A stretch of 64,000 nucleotides of DNA from Allorhodoferax sp032337135 (lineage in GTDB: Bacteria > Pseudomonadota > Gammaproteobacteria > Burkholderiales > Burkholderiaceae_C). The notes beneath the pieces were generated by a model. That model did no database searches. It saw only the letters and a list, made by a program, of their open reading frames with translations, and was not told where the DNA came from. Shown one piece after another: positions 25,776 to 33,824 of the stretch. Location of the stretch: contig NZ_JAVXZZ010000001.1 of the NCBI RefSeq assembly GCF_032337135.1, positions 744,001-808,000 of the forward strand, read 5' to 3'. Numbering within the stretch: position 1 is the stretch's first letter; each line of letters begins with the position of its first letter. Made by a program: the position numbers and the translations under genes.

Positions 25776-27158
25776 ATGACCACCTTTGCCTCGCTGAATC
25801 TCGCCCCTGCACTTGCCACCAACCTGGAGTCCCTGGGCTACGCGGAGATGACGCCGATCCAGGCCGCCAGCCTGCCGCTGGCCCTGGCCGGCAAGGACCT
25901 GATTGCCCAGGCCCAGACCGGCAGCGGCAAGACCGCGGCCTTTGGCCTGGCGCTCCTGGCCAAGCTCAACCCGCGCTGGTTTGCGGCGCAGGCGCTGGTG
26001 CTGTGCCCGACGCGCGAGTTGGCCGACCAGGTGGCCACCGAACTGCGCCGCCTGGCGCGCGGCATGGAAAACATCAAGGTCGTGACACTGTGCGGGGGCG
26101 TGCCGCTGCGCGGCCAGATCGCCTCGCTGGAAAACGGGGCCCACCTGATCGTGGGTACGCCAGGGCGCGTGATGGATCACCTGGAACGCGGCACCCTCAC
26201 GCTCGAAGGCCTCAACACCCTGGTGCTGGACGAAGCCGACCGCATGCTGGACATGGGTTTCTTCGACGACATTGCCACCGTGGCGCGCCAGTGCCCGCTG
26301 AAGCGCCAGACGCTGCTGTTTTCGGCCACCTACCCCGAGGGCATTGCCAAACTCGCAGCCCAGCTGCTGCAGGACCCGGTGGAGGTGAAGGTGCAGGCCG
26401 CGCACCAGCGTGCCGACATCGTCCAGCGCTTCTACGAGGTCGACCGCGCCAACCGCCTGCCCACCGTGGCCAAGCTGCTGCTGCACTTCCGCCCGGCCAG
26501 CACCATTGCCTTCTGCAACACCAAGCAACAGTGCAACGACCTCGCCGAGCTGCTGCGCGGCCAGGGGATCGTGGCGATGGCGCTGCACGGCGACCTGGAA
26601 CAGCGCGAGCGCGACCAGGTGCTGGCCCAGTTTGCGAACAAAAGCTGCTCGGTGCTGGTGGCTACCGACGTGGCCTCGCGCGGGCTGGACATCAAGGAGC
26701 TGGAGTGCGTGATCAACGTGGACATCACGCCCGACCCCGAGGTGCACGTGCACCGCATCGGCCGCACCGGTCGCGCCGGGCAATCCGGCCTGGCGCTGAA
26801 CCTGGCCAGCATGATGGAAATGGGTGCCGTGGGGCGGATCGAGCAGTACCAGAAGGCCCAGTCCGAATGGTTCAAGCTCGATGAACTGACACCCACCAGC
26901 ACCGAGCCCCTGCTGCCACCCATGGTGACGCTGCAGATTGCCGGTGGACGCAAGGAAAAGATCCGCCCGGGTGATGTGCTGGGTGCGCTGACGAATGCGG
27001 AGGGCGGCGTGGCCTTCACGCGCGAACAGGTGGGCAAGATCCAGGTCACGGACTTCTGCACCTTCGTCGGCATCGACCGGGCGCTGGCGCAGCAGGCCTG
27101 CGACAAGCTCAACGCAGGCAAGGTCAAGGGCAGAAACGTGCGCGCGCGGCTGCTCTGA
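25776..27158 (+). CDS. dbpA: ATP-dependent RNA helicase DbpA
   Basis: A 460-residue DEAD-box helicase. Motifs seen: the Q-motif region (GYAEMTPIQ), AQTGSGKT (I), PTRELADQ (Ia), TPGRV (Ib), LDEADRML (II), FSATYP (III), TDVASRGLD (V) and HRIGRTGRAG (VI). The C-terminal ~75 residues match the DbpA RNA-binding domain (KEKIRPGDVLGAL, FCTFVGIDRALA), which in E. coli recognises hairpin 92 of 23S rRNA during 50S assembly. It starts 32 nt after the acyl-CoA synthetase gene but looks functionally separate. Confidence 0.92.
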   Translation: MTTFASLNLAPALATNLESLGYAEMTPIQAASLPLALAGKDLIAQAQTGSGKTAAFGLALLAKLNPRWFAAQALVLCPTRELADQVATELRRLARGMENIKVVTLCGGVPLRGQIASLENGAHLIVGTPGRVMDHLERGTLTLEGLNTLVLDEADRMLDMGFFDDIATVARQCPLKRQTLLFSATYPEGIAKLAAQLLQDPVEVKVQAAHQRADIVQRFYEVDRANRLPTVAKLLLHFRPASTIAFCNTKQQCNDLAELLRGQGIVAMALHGDLEQRERDQVLAQFANKSCSVLVATDVASRGLDIKELECVINVDITPDPEVHVHRIGRTGRAGQSGLALNLASMMEMGAVGRIEQYQKAQSEWFKLDELTPTSTEPLLPPMVTLQIAGGRKEKIRPGDVLGALTNAEGGVAFTREQVGKIQVTDFCTFVGIDRALAQQACDKLNAGKVKGRNVRARLL

Positions 27159-27184
27159 GTCGGACCCGACGAAGTCCTCTCTGC

Positions 27185-27201
27185 GGGGCTTGGCAAGCCC
27201 C
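27185..27201. terminator. GC-rich hairpin after dbpA
   Basis: GGGGCTTG-G-CAAGCCCC is a perfect 8-bp stem with a single-base loop, 26 nt after the dbpA stop. No T-run follows, so intrinsic termination is uncertain. Confidence 0.4.
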
Positions 27202-27272
27202 CCAGGCCCGCCTATCATGCAAGCAACAATGCTTCAGGGAGTTGGGCCCTCGCCGTGACAGGAGAATCCACC

Positions 27273-28007
27273 ATGCACTTGCGTACCCTGCTTGGCATCC
27301 TCGTCTGGACATTCACCACCTGGTCGGTGAGCGCACAGACGCTGACCGTCGTCACCGAAGAGTACCCCCCCTACAACTACCTCGATGCCAACAAGCAGGT
27401 TGCAGGCCTGTCCACCGAAGTGGTGAAGGAGGTGCTGCGCCGAGCCAAACTCGACTACCGCATCAACCTGTATCCGTGGGCACGGGCCTACCACATGGCC
27501 CAAGAACAAGCCAACGTGCTGATCTACTCGATCGGCCGCAATGCGCAGCGCGAAGCCCTGTTCCAGTGGGTGGACATCATCGCGCCCTACAACGTGTACA
27601 TGTACCGGCTCAAGTCGCGCCCCGAGGTGCAGTTGCAGAAGGTGGAGCAGCTCAGCCGCTACCGCATCGGTGCCGTACGCGACGATGTACGTGCGCAGTA
27701 CCTGGAGAAAATGGGCATCACGGCCGAACTGGTGGTCGAGGACAGTGCCAATGCCCGCAAACTCGCCAGTCAGCGCATTGACCTCTTTCCCATCGACGAG
27801 ATCGCCATGGTGGCGCTGTACCGCCGCGAAGGCCTGGACCCCGCAAGCGTGGAGAAGGCGCTGGCATTGCCGGACCTCTCGGCCGGCCTGTACATGGCGT
27901 TCAGCCTGAAGACGCCCCCCGAACTGGTGGAACGCTGCCGCAGCGCCCTGCGCGACATGCGCCGTGACGGCACGCTGGACAAGATCAAGTCCGCGTACCT
28001 GCGCTGA
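27273..28007 (+). CDS. Extracellular solute-binding protein family 3
   Basis: A 244-residue periplasmic protein with a signal peptide (about 1-22, ending SVSAQT). It has the SBP-bac-3 fold, starting LTVVTEEYPPYNYLDANKQVAGLSTEVVKEVLRR and ending RRDGTLDKIKSAYL. No permease or ATPase gene adjoins it, so it may serve a transporter or receptor encoded elsewhere; related orphan proteins exist in many Burkholderiales. AGGAGA lies 8 nt before the ATG. The ligand is probably a small amino-acid-like molecule. Confidence 0.85.
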   Translation: MHLRTLLGILVWTFTTWSVSAQTLTVVTEEYPPYNYLDANKQVAGLSTEVVKEVLRRAKLDYRINLYPWARAYHMAQEQANVLIYSIGRNAQREALFQWVDIIAPYNVYMYRLKSRPEVQLQKVEQLSRYRIGAVRDDVRAQYLEKMGITAELVVEDSANARKLASQRIDLFPIDEIAMVALYRREGLDPASVEKALALPDLSAGLYMAFSLKTPPELVERCRSALRDMRRDGTLDKIKSAYLR

Positions 28008-28012
28008 CGCGT

Positions 28013-28390
28013 TCAGTAGCCCGTGGTGCGCCCGGCAATCACGGGCAGGTCGGTAGCGCTGATGAGCGCCCAGATCACTCGGGCAATCGTCTCCGACGCG
28101 ATCACCGTGTGCTGGTTCCCTGCCGCCCCCATCTTCTCACGCAATTCACGGCGCACGGCAGGCAAGCCGGTGAGGTCGAAGACCACGTCCACCTGCTTGC
28201 CCATGGCCACGATGGCATCGAGCGAGCTGATGTTGACGCCACGCTCACGGGCCAACTGCAGGCCCGGTGTCTCATGCGCCTCGGCCACGGCCACGACTTC
28301 CAGGCCCTGGGCGTTGCGCTCCAGGATCTGTCGCAGGAAGGCCGAGCCGATGCGGCCCAGCCCGATGATCGCAATGCGTTGTTTTTCCAT
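28013..28390 (-). CDS. Stand-alone NAD(P)-binding Rossmann domain protein
   Basis: A 125-residue protein consisting of a single Gfo/Idh/MocA- or dehydrogenase-like Rossmann domain with IAIIGLGRIGSAFL at the N-terminus and VDVVFDLTG in the middle. The usual C-terminal catalytic domain is missing, yet the frame has a good ribosome-binding site (AAGGGAG) and no sign of decay. Similar modules occur as N-terminal domains of some sensor kinases. It may be a nucleotide-sensing protein; function unknown. Confidence 0.7.
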   Translation of the reverse strand: MEKQRIAIIGLGRIGSAFLRQILERNAQGLEVVAVAEAHETPGLQLARERGVNISSLDAIVAMGKQVDVVFDLTGLPAVRRELREKMGAAGNQHTVIASETIARVIWALISATDLPVIAGRTTGY

Positions 28391-28473
28391 CGTGCAGACT
28401 CCCTTGAGGAACAGGTACGCCCCATGATGCCACGCCCCGTGCGCTCCGCGCAATCCATCCCGGGGCCACGCCT

Positions 28474-28492
28474 TGTAGGTGTTCTTCCTACA
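28474..28492. promoter_or_regulatory. TGTAGG-N7-CCTACA inverted repeat
   Basis: A perfect 6-bp inverted repeat with a 7-bp spacer in the gap between the Rossmann-domain gene and the 78-residue gene. The form suits a dimeric helix-turn-helix regulator of LuxR/FixJ type. It lies 105 nt before the small gene's ATG. Confidence 0.45.
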
Positions 28493-28596
28493 CGCAGTCC
28501 ATCCCGCGGCTGACTCGTCTTTTCAAGGCCCGTGGCTACAGTTCCTCTACGCGTCACTGGCTTTGCAGTGGCCGCTTGCAGGACAGGAGTCAGACC

Positions 28597-28833
28597 ATGA
28601 AGACCACGGAACACAGCCTCAACCCTTTCAGCCTCATGATGGAGCCCGAACTGGTGCTGCAGACCATGGAGCGCTCACAGCAGCTGCGCAGCCTGCGCCG
28701 CCACAAGCTGCGCCCGCTGGACAAGCCGCTGATCCCCTACACCGCCGAGGCCCTGGCCGCGCGCGCCGCGTATGACGCTGCCATCGACGCCGAGGACTTC
28801 GAAGTCCAGGCCGACAATTACCTGCTCAACTGA
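28597..28833 (+). CDS. Small conserved-looking protein, 78 residues
   Basis: A short soluble, charged protein (MKTTEHSLNPFSLMMEPE at the start, ending DFEVQADNYLLN) that I do not recognise. The coding case is a clear AGGAG 8 nt before the ATG, good codon use and an inverted-repeat promoter region upstream. The central SLRRHKLRPLDKP stretch is basic. A hairpin at 28838-28854 (GCGCGCAG-C-CTGCGCGC) follows the stop. Its function is unknown; a stress-induced role is only a guess. Confidence 0.65.
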   Translation: MKTTEHSLNPFSLMMEPELVLQTMERSQQLRSLRRHKLRPLDKPLIPYTAEALAARAAYDAAIDAEDFEVQADNYLLN

Positions 28834-28913
28834 CCCCGCGCGCAGCCTGCGCGCTGCACTGCAGTGCGCCGCTTCGCGGGCCATAATGGCCGCTCCCTGT
28901 TGACGGAGTGACC

Positions 28914-29777
28914 ATGCCCACGCTGTACCGCGAATTCGACACCCAGGCCGCGCTCGACGCGCAGTACAACCCTTCTGCGGGACTACCTCCCGGTGTCAAC
29001 CCCGCACTGCCCTACGTGGAGGCGGCGCAACAGGCCCGCTCCACCCTGCGCCATACGCTCGACGTGCCCTTCGGGCCCACGCTGCACGAGACGCTGGACA
29101 TCTTTCCTGCCGACACCCCCAATGCCCCCGTGTTCGTGTTCATCCACGGCGGCTACTGGCGCGCCTTCAGCTCCAAGGAATTCAGTGGCGTGGCGCTCGG
29201 CCTGCAGCCGCTGGGCATCACCACCGTGGTGGTGAACTACGCCCTGTGCCCCTGGGTCAGCATCGACGAGATCACGCGCCAGTGCCGCGCCGCCGTGGCC
29301 TGGACCCTGCGCAACATCCAGCACCACGGTGGGGACCCCACGCGCGTGGCGGTGGGCGGCCACTCGGCCGGCGGCCACCTGAGCGCCATGTGCCTGCTGA
29401 CCGACTGGGCGCGCGACTACGGGCTGCCCCGCGACCCGCTCAAGGCCGGGTTGCTGTTCAGTGGCCTCTTTGACATTGCCCCGCTGCGCTACACCTACCT
29501 GCAGCCCATGATCCAGCTCGACGACGGCGTGGTGCGCCGCCAGTCGCCCCTGCACCATGTGCGCCACAGCGGCACCCCGATCTGGACCACCTGGGGCGCC
29601 AAGGAAAGCACCGAGTTCGCGCGCCAGTCCACCGCCTTCCACGATGCCTGGACGGCCGCCGGAAACCGCGGCGAGCTGTCGGCCACGGCGGATGCGGACC
29701 ACTTCGAGGTGATCCATCCGCTGTTCGACCCGCAAAGTGCCCATTGCCAGTGGCTGCAGCGGCAACTGGCTGCCTGA
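28914..29777 (+). CDS. Alpha/beta hydrolase, arylformamidase-like esterase
   Basis: A 287-residue alpha/beta hydrolase of the arylformamidase/carboxylesterase type. The oxyanion motif is HGGYW and the nucleophile serine lies in GGHSAGGH. The family includes the kynurenine-pathway N-formylkynurenine formamidase, but no other tryptophan-degradation gene is present, so the substrate remains open. GGAG lies 5 nt before the ATG at 28914. A palindromic GGCCATAATGGCC just upstream may contain the -10 region. Confidence 0.8.
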   Translation: MPTLYREFDTQAALDAQYNPSAGLPPGVNPALPYVEAAQQARSTLRHTLDVPFGPTLHETLDIFPADTPNAPVFVFIHGGYWRAFSSKEFSGVALGLQPLGITTVVVNYALCPWVSIDEITRQCRAAVAWTLRNIQHHGGDPTRVAVGGHSAGGHLSAMCLLTDWARDYGLPRDPLKAGLLFSGLFDIAPLRYTYLQPMIQLDDGVVRRQSPLHHVRHSGTPIWTTWGAKESTEFARQSTAFHDAWTAAGNRGELSATADADHFEVIHPLFDPQSAHCQWLQRQLAA

Positions 29778-29838
29778 CACGCAGGTGACTGGCCGCCTGA
29801 CGGCTGGCCGCTAGGCTGGTGAAAACGCGAGGAGCCCT

Positions 29839-31008
29839 ATGTCCCTGAAAACCTGGTTGACCCCGCATGTGATGCAGTTCCTGCTCGACCCGGCGCGCGA
29901 ACTGAAACGCCGCGCCGCGGTGGAACGCAAGCGCCAGCGCAGCGGTGAGCCGCACACGGTGCACTACTTCCACCAGGCCGACGACCCCTACAGCCAGTTG
30001 CTTGCCCAGGTGCTTCCCCAGCTGCAGGCACGCTATGCGATCCGCATCGTCGTGCACCACGTGAGCCCGCCGGCCGATTCGGCCGCCCCCGACCGCCCGC
30101 GCCTGCAGGCCTACAGCCTGCGCGACGCCCAGTTGCTGGCTGCGCACTACGTGCTGGACTGGCACGCCGCCACCCAGGCAGCAGCGCCCGCCGCCACCGA
30201 CCCGAACGAGCGCCGTGCCCAGGCCGACGCGCTGCGCACACGCTGGGGCCACTACCTCGGGGCCACGCTGTACTACGGCGGCGAGTGGTACTGGGGCATC
30301 GACCGCCTGCACCACCTGGAGGCGCGACTGCAGGCGCTGGGGGCAGCGCTGCCCGGTGTGCAGGGGCCGCTGTTTCCCCCGGGTGCAGACCTCACGGCAC
30401 CCGTGCCCGTGGCGAACCCGCCCGCCATCGACTTCTTCTTCTCGCTGCGCAGCCCCTATTCGGCCATCGTCTGCGAACGCGTGTTCCGGCTGGGGGCGTT
30501 GACGGGCGCCAAGGTGAACCTGCGCTTCGTGCTGCCCATGGTGATGCGCGGCTTGCCGGTGCCGCGCGAGAAGCGGCTGTACATCGTGCGCGACACGGCC
30601 CGGGAAGCGCGGCTGCGCGGCATCCCGTTCGGCCGCATGAATGACCCCGTGGGCCGTCCTACCGAGCGTGGCCTTGCACTCATGCCGCTGGCCATTGCAC
30701 AGGGCAAGGGCGAAGCCTATGTGGCTTCGTTCATGCGCGGCGTGTGGGCTGAGGGACTCGACGCTGGCACCGACGACGCTCTGTTTTCGATAGCTGGTCG
30801 CGCAGGTTTGATGCGGGCTGAGTGCCAAAACGCCCTACAAGACCCGGCCTGGCGCACCCAAGCGGAGGCCAATCGCGCCGAGATGATGGACCTGGGGCTG
30901 TGGGGCGTGCCATCGTTCCGTGCCGGCGCCACCAGCGTTTGGGGCCAGGATCGCCTGTGGGCGGTGCAGGAGGCGGTGCTCGGCAGCACTTCCGTGCACC
31001 GCGCCTGA
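29839..31008 (+). CDS. Tandem DsbA-like (HCCA-isomerase type) protein
   Basis: A 389-residue protein made of two thioredoxin-like DsbA-family domains. The first (about 38-190) begins HTVHYFHQADDPYSQL; the second (about 197-385) begins IDFFFSLRSPYSAI and ends with a cis-proline loop LGLWGVPSF. Neither start has a CXXC pair; the serine in SPYS is the pattern of 2-hydroxychromene-2-carboxylate isomerases and kappa glutathione transferases. A repeat copy encodes residues 314-332. The fused architecture suggests an intramolecular dimer. Confidence 0.75.
   Translation: MSLKTWLTPHVMQFLLDPARELKRRAAVERKRQRSGEPHTVHYFHQADDPYSQLLAQVLPQLQARYAIRIVVHHVSPPADSAAPDRPRLQAYSLRDAQLLAAHYVLDWHAATQAAAPAATDPNERRAQADALRTRWGHYLGATLYYGGEWYWGIDRLHHLEARLQALGAALPGVQGPLFPPGADLTAPVPVANPPAIDFFFSLRSPYSAIVCERVFRLGALTGAKVNLRFVLPMVMRGLPVPREKRLYIVRDTAREARLRGIPFGRMNDPVGRPTERGLALMPLAIAQGKGEAYVASFMRGVWAEGLDAGTDDALFSIAGRAGLMRAECQNALQDPAWRTQAEANRAEMMDLGLWGVPSFRAGATSVWGQDRLWAVQEAVLGSTSVHRA
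30778..30831 (-). repeat. 55-bp interspersed repeat, copy C
   Basis: Read on the minus strand it shows TTTTGGCA, CAGCCCGCAT, CTGCG, CAGCTATC and AGAGC. It lies antisense in the tandem DsbA-like gene and encodes ALFSIAGRAGLMRAECQNA in frame. Confidence 0.75.
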
Positions 31009-31087
31009 GCACCATGCCGCTTTAGCCGCACGCCCTGCCGGGCTACTGCGGGCGGCGTAAGCTCCCGCTTCGACTGGAGAACCGCCC

Positions 31088-32305
31088 ATGCCCCGCGCAA
31101 GCGAAGCTTACGACCTCGTCCTGTATGGCGCCACTGGCTTTGTGGGGCGCCAGACCGTGGCCTACATCGCCGCCCACCCCGATGTGCGCGCCAGTGGCCT
31201 GCGTTGGGCCCTGGCCGGGCGCAACCGCGCCAAGCTCGAAGCCCTGCAGCGTGAACTGCAGGTGCCCCAGGCCGGTGTGCTGGTGGCCGATGCCGCCGAT
31301 ACATCCGCGCTCGACACCCTGGCGCGCAGCGCCCGCGTGGTGCTGAGCACGGCCGGGCCGTTTGCCCTATACGGCACGCCGCTGGTGGAGGCCTGCGTGC
31401 GCCAGGGCTGCCACTACGTGGACATCACCGGCGAGACCCCGTGGGTCAAGGGGCTGATCGACCGCCTGCACCAGGAAGCCCAGCGTCGCCATGCCCGCAT
31501 CATTCCGTGCTGCGGTTTCGACTCCATTCCCTCGGACATCGGCGCCTTCCTGGCCCAGAACACCATGCGCTCGGTACACGGCCGCGACTGTGTCGATGTG
31601 AAGGCCGCCTACAGCATCCGTGGGGGCTTCAATGGCGGCACCCTGGCCTCGTTCTTCCACATGCTCGACGCCGGGCAGGCACAGGCCATGCGCGACCCGT
31701 TCCTGCTCAACCCCGCCGACCACCGCCCCGCACACCCCGAGGCCCATGCCGACCCGGTGGGGCCGCGCTTCGATGCCGACCTTGACAGCTGGCTGGGCCC
31801 TTTCTTCATGGCTCCGGTGAACACGCGGGTAGTGCGACGCAGCGCTGCACTGCTGGACTACGGCGCCGACTTCCACTACCAGGAGTACCTGCGCCTGGGC
31901 CGCGGCGGCAGCCGGGCCGTGGCAGCCACGGCCCTCAGTGCCAGCTCGGTCGCCACGCAATGGGCCATGGGCCTGAAGCCGGTGCGCGCGCTGGCCCGCC
32001 GCCTGGCTCCGGCCCCAGGAGAGGGGCCGTCGCAGGCGAGCATGGACAAGGGCTCCTTCCAGAGCCGCATCGTCGGCCGGGCGGCCGACGGCACGCTGGT
32101 GCACGGCCGCATTGCCGACCAGGGCGACCCCGGCAACCGGGCCACGACCAAGATGCTGTGCGAATCAGCCCTCGCACTGGCCTTGCAAGACAAGGAACTG
32201 CCGCAGGGCCGCAAGCACGGCGGCGTGCTCACGCCCGCCAGTGGATTGGGCGATGTGCTGGTGGCACGCCTGCGCGCCGCCGGCATGACCCTGCAAATGG
32301 GGTGA
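31088..32305 (+). CDS. Saccharopine-dehydrogenase-like / trans-acting enoyl reductase family protein
   Basis: A 405-residue protein with an N-terminal NAD(P)-binding motif (YDLVLYGATGFVGRQTVAY) and HYVDITGETPW, both typical of the family that includes mycobacterial trans-acting enoyl reductases and saccharopine-dehydrogenase-like oxidoreductases. A hydrophobic stretch occurs around residue 300. In bacteria such proteins are thought to reduce lipid-type double bonds, but the substrate is not established here. It may be cotranscribed with the SDR gene that starts 32 nt downstream. Confidence 0.8.
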   Translation: MPRASEAYDLVLYGATGFVGRQTVAYIAAHPDVRASGLRWALAGRNRAKLEALQRELQVPQAGVLVADAADTSALDTLARSARVVLSTAGPFALYGTPLVEACVRQGCHYVDITGETPWVKGLIDRLHQEAQRRHARIIPCCGFDSIPSDIGAFLAQNTMRSVHGRDCVDVKAAYSIRGGFNGGTLASFFHMLDAGQAQAMRDPFLLNPADHRPAHPEAHADPVGPRFDADLDSWLGPFFMAPVNTRVVRRSAALLDYGADFHYQEYLRLGRGGSRAVAATALSASSVATQWAMGLKPVRALARRLAPAPGEGPSQASMDKGSFQSRIVGRAADGTLVHGRIADQGDPGNRATTKMLCESALALALQDKELPQGRKHGGVLTPASGLGDVLVARLRAAGMTLQMG

Positions 32306-32336
32306 TACTCCCACTCCCGCCAATCATCGATTCACC

Positions 32337-33158
32337 ATGGTCCGCAAGCCTTCCACTGCTTCCCACGAGAACCGCCCTGCGGCCCTGATCACCGGGGCCT
32401 CGGCGGGCATCGGTGCCGAACTGGCACGCTGCTTTGCCCAGGCCGGGCACAACCTGGTGCTGGTGGCCCGCCGCGCCGATGCCCTGCAGGCCCTGGCCGA
32501 CGAATTGCGCAGCCGCCACGGGGTGCAGGTGAGCGTGCAGGCCACCGACCTGGCACAGCGCGGCGCCGCCGAGCAGCTGCACACGGCCTTGGAACAACGC
32601 GGCATCGTGGTCGACGTGCTGGTCAACTGCGCCGGTGTACTGCACCAAGGTGCCTTCGCCAGCATGGACAGCCACCAGCAGCAGGCGATGATCGACCTCA
32701 ACATTTCGGCACTGACCGCCATGCTGGGCTGCTTCGTGCCTGACATGGTGCGCCGTGGCAAGGGTCGCGTGCTCAACGTCGCCTCGGTCGCCGCCTTCCA
32801 GCCCATTCCTTCGCTGGCCACCTATGCCGCCAGCAAGGCCTACGTGCTCTCGCTGTCGGAATCGCTGGCCGAGGAACTCAAGGGCACCGGCGTCACGGTG
32901 ACGGCACTGTGCCCAGGCATCACCGCCACCGCCATGCTGAAGAACGCCACGAAGGAAAATGCCAAGCTGCAGCGCATTCCGGGCTTTCTGGTCGGTGACG
33001 TGGGCGAAGTGGCCCGCGCTGCCTTCGAAGCCACCGAGCGCGGCGACGCCATCGTGGTTCCCGGCGCCATCAACCAGGGCGCCATGATCGCCTCGCGCGC
33101 GACCCCGAAGTGGTTGTTGCGCATGCTCGGCGGCGCCATTGGCCGCCGTACCCTGTGA
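32337..33158 (+). CDS. Short-chain dehydrogenase/reductase
   Basis: A 273-residue classical SDR. The cofactor motif is TGASAGIG, NCAG follows, and the active-site YAASK has the catalytic serine and asparagine regions upstream. NADPH use is suggested by the basic residues after the second strand (ARRADAL). It is probably a cytoplasmic oxidoreductase acting on a lipid-like carbonyl, given the reductase-like neighbour. The substrate is unknown. Its stop lies 18 nt before the glutathione peroxidase start. Confidence 0.88.
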   Translation: MVRKPSTASHENRPAALITGASAGIGAELARCFAQAGHNLVLVARRADALQALADELRSRHGVQVSVQATDLAQRGAAEQLHTALEQRGIVVDVLVNCAGVLHQGAFASMDSHQQQAMIDLNISALTAMLGCFVPDMVRRGKGRVLNVASVAAFQPIPSLATYAASKAYVLSLSESLAEELKGTGVTVTALCPGITATAMLKNATKENAKLQRIPGFLVGDVGEVARAAFEATERGDAIVVPGAINQGAMIASRATPKWLLRMLGGAIGRRTL

Positions 33159-33175
33159 TGGACAAGGAGACCGCC

Positions 33176-33778
33176 ATGCCCCGTACCGCCCCCGCGATCG
33201 CACTGTTCGCTCTGACTGCCTTCGGACTGGTCGGCGCCCATGCCGCCGACGCCAAGCCAGCGGCCCCGACAGCGCCCAGCACTGCCCCCGCGTGCCCGGC
33301 CCTGTTGCGCCACGAATTCCCCCGCCTGCAGGACGACGCACCGCAGAACCTGTGCCAGTACACGGGCAAGGTGCTGCTGGTGGTGAACACCGCCAGCTAC
33401 TGCGGCTTCACCAGCCAGTACGAAGGCCTGGAGCAACTCTATGCCCGCTACAAGGACAAGGGCCTGGTGGTGCTGGGCTTTCCGAGCAACCAGTTCGGCA
33501 GCCAGGAGCCCGGCTCGTCCAAGGAAATTGCCGACTTCTGCTACAACACCTACGGCGTGAAGTTCCCCATGTTTGCCAAGAGCGACGTGCGCGGGGACAA
33601 GGCCAACGCCTTCTATGTGGAACTGGCACGCGCTACCGGCACCACGCCCAAATGGAACTTCTACAAGTACGTGGTCGACCGCAAGGGCCAGCCCGTCGAC
33701 GCCTTCTCCAGCATGACCACTCCCAACGACGGAAAGCTTGTCAAATTACTGGAGAAATTGCTCGCCAGCCCGCAATGA
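33176..33778 (+). CDS. Periplasmic glutathione-peroxidase family protein
   Basis: A 200-residue thiol peroxidase of the GPx family. A signal peptide (about 1-23) precedes a low-complexity alanine/proline linker. The peroxidatic cysteine lies in NTASYCGFTSQYEGL, with FPSNQFG and the catalytic WNFYKY later, so this is the cysteine form. AAGGAG lies 6 nt before the ATG. The final codons and the TGA stop fall within a copy of the 55-bp repeat. Its role is reduction of hydroperoxides in the periplasm. Confidence 0.88.
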   Translation: MPRTAPAIALFALTAFGLVGAHAADAKPAAPTAPSTAPACPALLRHEFPRLQDDAPQNLCQYTGKVLLVVNTASYCGFTSQYEGLEQLYARYKDKGLVVLGFPSNQFGSQEPGSSKEIADFCYNTYGVKFPMFAKSDVRGDKANAFYVELARATGTTPKWNFYKYVVDRKGQPVDAFSSMTTPNDGKLVKLLEKLLASPQ

Positions 33779-33808
33779 CGTTGCGTAACCAGCTATCAAA
33801 ATAAGAGC
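33761..33808 (+). repeat. 55-bp interspersed repeat, copy D
   Basis: CAGCCCGCA, GTTGCGTAA, CCAGCTATCAAAA and AGAGC occur in family order. The first half is coding and gives the glutathione peroxidase its last residues (SPQ) and its TGA stop. Confidence 0.75.
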
Positions 33809-33824
33809 AGCTGTTGCGCGCAAT

